DNA of 64,000 nucleotides from contig NZ_CANNBW010000018.1 in the NCBI RefSeq assembly GCF_947502995.1, positions 51,458 through 115,457 of the forward strand, given 5' to 3'. Within the stretch, counting starts at the first letter, position 1, and every line of letters starts with the position of its first letter. Shown here piece after piece: positions 62,593 to 64,000 of this stretch. A program made the position numbers and the translations under genes. The notes below the pieces were generated by a model. That model saw only the letters and a program-made list of their open reading frames with translations. It searched no databases and was not told the origin of the DNA. The stretch comes from an uncultured Tenacibaculum sp. (lineage in GTDB: Bacteria > Bacteroidota > Bacteroidia > Flavobacteriales > Flavobacteriaceae).

Positions 62593-62667
62593 ATATTGTA
62601 GTTTATAAAGCTATAAGCTCGTCAATTTTTTATTGACACTAAAGGAAAGTGTTTTTAGAATTATAGA

Positions 62668-63033
62668 CTAAGAAATTACAAATTCATAAGTTTTCAACTT
62701 TTCTAAGGTTGTGTATTGTAAAGCTTTTTGATGTGTAGCTTCTAAAATAATTTTTGGCGCTTTTCCATATTGTTATGCTTCTAACCATCTTGAAATACAC
62801 AAACACCATTTAGAACCTGGTTTTAAACCTGGAAATTTCCAATGTGGTATTGGAGTAGATAAATCATTTCCTCTTCTTATAGTAAATTCAAGAAATTCTT
62901 GTGTTACAACTGCACAAACTACATGTGTTCCATAATCGTGAGCTGCAGTTCTACATAAACCATCTCTAAAATAACCCGTAGCTGGATTATCACAGCAACT
63001 TAGTAATGGTTTTCCTAAAACATTTAATTCCAT
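62668..63033 (-). pseudogene. DUF2237 gene interrupted by an in-frame TAA
   Basis: Starts MELNVLGKPLLSCCDNPATG and follows DUF2237 (HVVCAVVTQEFLEFTIRRGN, FPGLKPGSKWCLCISRWLEA), then a TAA at 62773-62775. The same frame continues with QYGKAPKIILEATHQKALQY and TTLEKLKTYEFVIS to a normal stop, exactly the family's expected C-terminus. A single substitution would restore a 121-aa protein. Confidence 0.75.
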
Positions 63034-63047
63034 AAATTCCTTTTCCT

Positions 63048-63914
63048 TTAGTGATTTGTTTTTCTTGAAAGATCAAACTCATATAATTTCCCTCCTTTTC
63101 CGTGAGATCTTTCATCGGTGATAAATAATTTTGTGTCATCATCATTAAAATCGATAGCTTCTTTTTGAGACACAAAACCAAGATCAATTTCTTTTAGCTT
63201 TCCTTTTAAAAAATTATCGCCATCAAAATCATAAAATAACAAAACTGTATGAGATGTTAATAAAGCAACTTGTTTTCCGTCGTTTGAAATACTTGAAGAT
63301 GTTATCCAACATTTCATTTTAGAGCAATTTTCGAAACTACCAAGTAACTCTGCCTGGTATTTCCCTTTACTTGCTGGTATTTTATATAAACTCGTTTTTC
63401 CATAATCTTTTTTTACTCTACTTTTTGTAAAAATGTACAAACTATCTTTGTAAAAAAGTATACTTTCTGCATCGAAAAAACGCTTTTTCTTTTTAGGTGG
63501 AAATTTGGTTTGTTCTGGATATTCAAACTGTATTTTTTCAACTTCAACAGACTTCTTATTCATTACTTCTTCAAAGTTAATTTTCAAAATAGTTAAGTCT
63601 TGTCTTATATTCTCATTGTTTCCAAAATCAGCTAAATACAAATTCCCTTTTTCATCTGAAGTAATATCTTCCCAGTCGTTATTTTTTGCATTAATAATAA
63701 CAGTTCTTTCTATTTTTCCTGATGAATTCACCAAGTAAATTTCATTTTTGTTACCACCATCATTATGCATCCAAAATAAGTTTTTACCATGTATTTTTTC
63801 TATTCCAGAAACTTCATCTAACAACTTAGGTAATCTTGCTAGTTTTTTTAATTGACCATGGTTTGAACAAGCAAAACTTAAAAATAATAAGACTAGGTAA
63901 TAGCTTTTTTTCAT
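63048..63914 (-). CDS. Lipoprotein with beta-propeller-like repeats
   Basis: 288 aa. Lipobox LFLSFAC. FWMHNDGGNKNEIYLVNSSG, ITSDEKGNLYLADFGNNENI and ESILFYKDSLYIFTKSR read as propeller blades of the SdiA-regulated/esterase-like phytase type, though no catalytic motif was identified. 14 bases upstream of the DUF2237 gene. Confidence 0.6.
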   Translation of the reverse strand: MKKSYYLVLLFLSFACSNHGQLKKLARLPKLLDEVSGIEKIHGKNLFWMHNDGGNKNEIYLVNSSGKIERTVIINAKNNDWEDITSDEKGNLYLADFGNNENIRQDLTILKINFEEVMNKKSVEVEKIQFEYPEQTKFPPKKKKRFFDAESILFYKDSLYIFTKSRVKKDYGKTSLYKIPASKGKYQAELLGSFENCSKMKCWITSSSISNDGKQVALLTSHTVLLFYDFDGDNFLKGKLKEIDLGFVSQKEAIDFNDDDTKLFITDERSHGKGGKLYEFDLSRKTNH

Positions 63915-63969
63915 AAATTAAAGATGAGTCGTCCTAAAATAGGTTGACAGTTTTAAAAAGTATTATTTA

Positions 63970-63999
63970 AACCAGAGAAGCTAGCTTCTCTGGTTTTTT
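63970..63999 (+). terminator. Terminator-like hairpin
   Basis: AACCAGAGAAGC (63970-63981) / GCTTCTCTGGTT (63984-63995) followed by Ts. It may end a gene beyond the window. Confidence 0.6.
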
Positions 64000-64000
64000 G

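Overview
AT-rich sequence from a member of the Bacteroidota, most likely a marine Flavobacteriaceae. The support is TAnnTTTG-type -7 promoter elements, an OMP_b-brl_3 receptor, a DUF2024/MarR cluster, ATG starts without Shine-Dalgarno signals, and a lysine decarboxylase / N-hydroxylase siderophore pair of the kind that makes bisucaberin-like hydroxamates in Tenacibaculum. The genus is an inference. Regions: (1) 1-5.8 kb, ordinary chromosome: siderophore genes, a membrane-bound AraC regulator, a class C serine hydrolase and a beta-barrel protein. (2) 5.9-31.7 kb, a genomic island in an initiator tRNA (fMet) gene. (3) 31.7-64 kb, core and lineage genes: era, der, an outer-membrane receptor, msrB/msrA, a six-gene Ycf46-like AAA operon, selO, a MarR-controlled redox cluster, and a very large phosphoesterase-barrel fusion.

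The island is the main discovery. It is bounded by a perfect 43-bp direct repeat (6203-6245 and 31595-31637) made from the 3' half of tRNA-fMet. Its own tyrosine integrase (30171-31484) abuts the restored tRNA, and both ends carry a pair of GTTTACGGT-like repeats spaced 12 bp apart. Inside it lies an integron-like array. A second tyrosine recombinase (6426-7532), which has the R/K/HxxR/H/Y set but lacks the extra domain of classical IntI integrases, is followed on the same strand by about 24 mostly single-gene cassettes. These are separated by 52-197 bp imperfect palindromes built like attC sites: R'' (..AAC), an L'' arm, a variable loop, an L' arm and R' (GTT..). The first 7-10 bases of nearly every cassette (its R') are complementary to the R'' at that same cassette's 3' end. 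That is the signature of cassettes that excise as circles through folded attC sites. The palindromes fall into at least eight sequence families, and a decayed copy of one family lies outside the island at about 4962-5042.

Cassette cargo is typical of accessory pools: a ParDE toxin-antitoxin pair next to the putative attI, two SUKH (SMI1/KNR4) proteins, a DUF262/HNH GmrSD-like protein, a PIN-like protein, a proteasome-like Ntn-hydrolase candidate, an RDD membrane protein, an alpha/beta hydrolase, a metallopeptidase, an ExbD-like periplasmic domain, a serine hydrolase that has lost its catalytic residues, and many unknowns. Most cassettes leave no room for a promoter of their own, while several attC families contain a TAACTTTA element that could act as a -7 box.

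Outside the island three things stand out. The AAA/DUF1257-like/DUF2997/radical-SAM operon at 46.5-51.5 kb encodes three proteins that end in the same Arg/Gly-rich tail. A redox cluster at 54.6-56.6 kb has a repeated palindrome overlapping its promoters. Two genes (54998-55723 and 62668-63033) are each interrupted by one in-frame stop codon.
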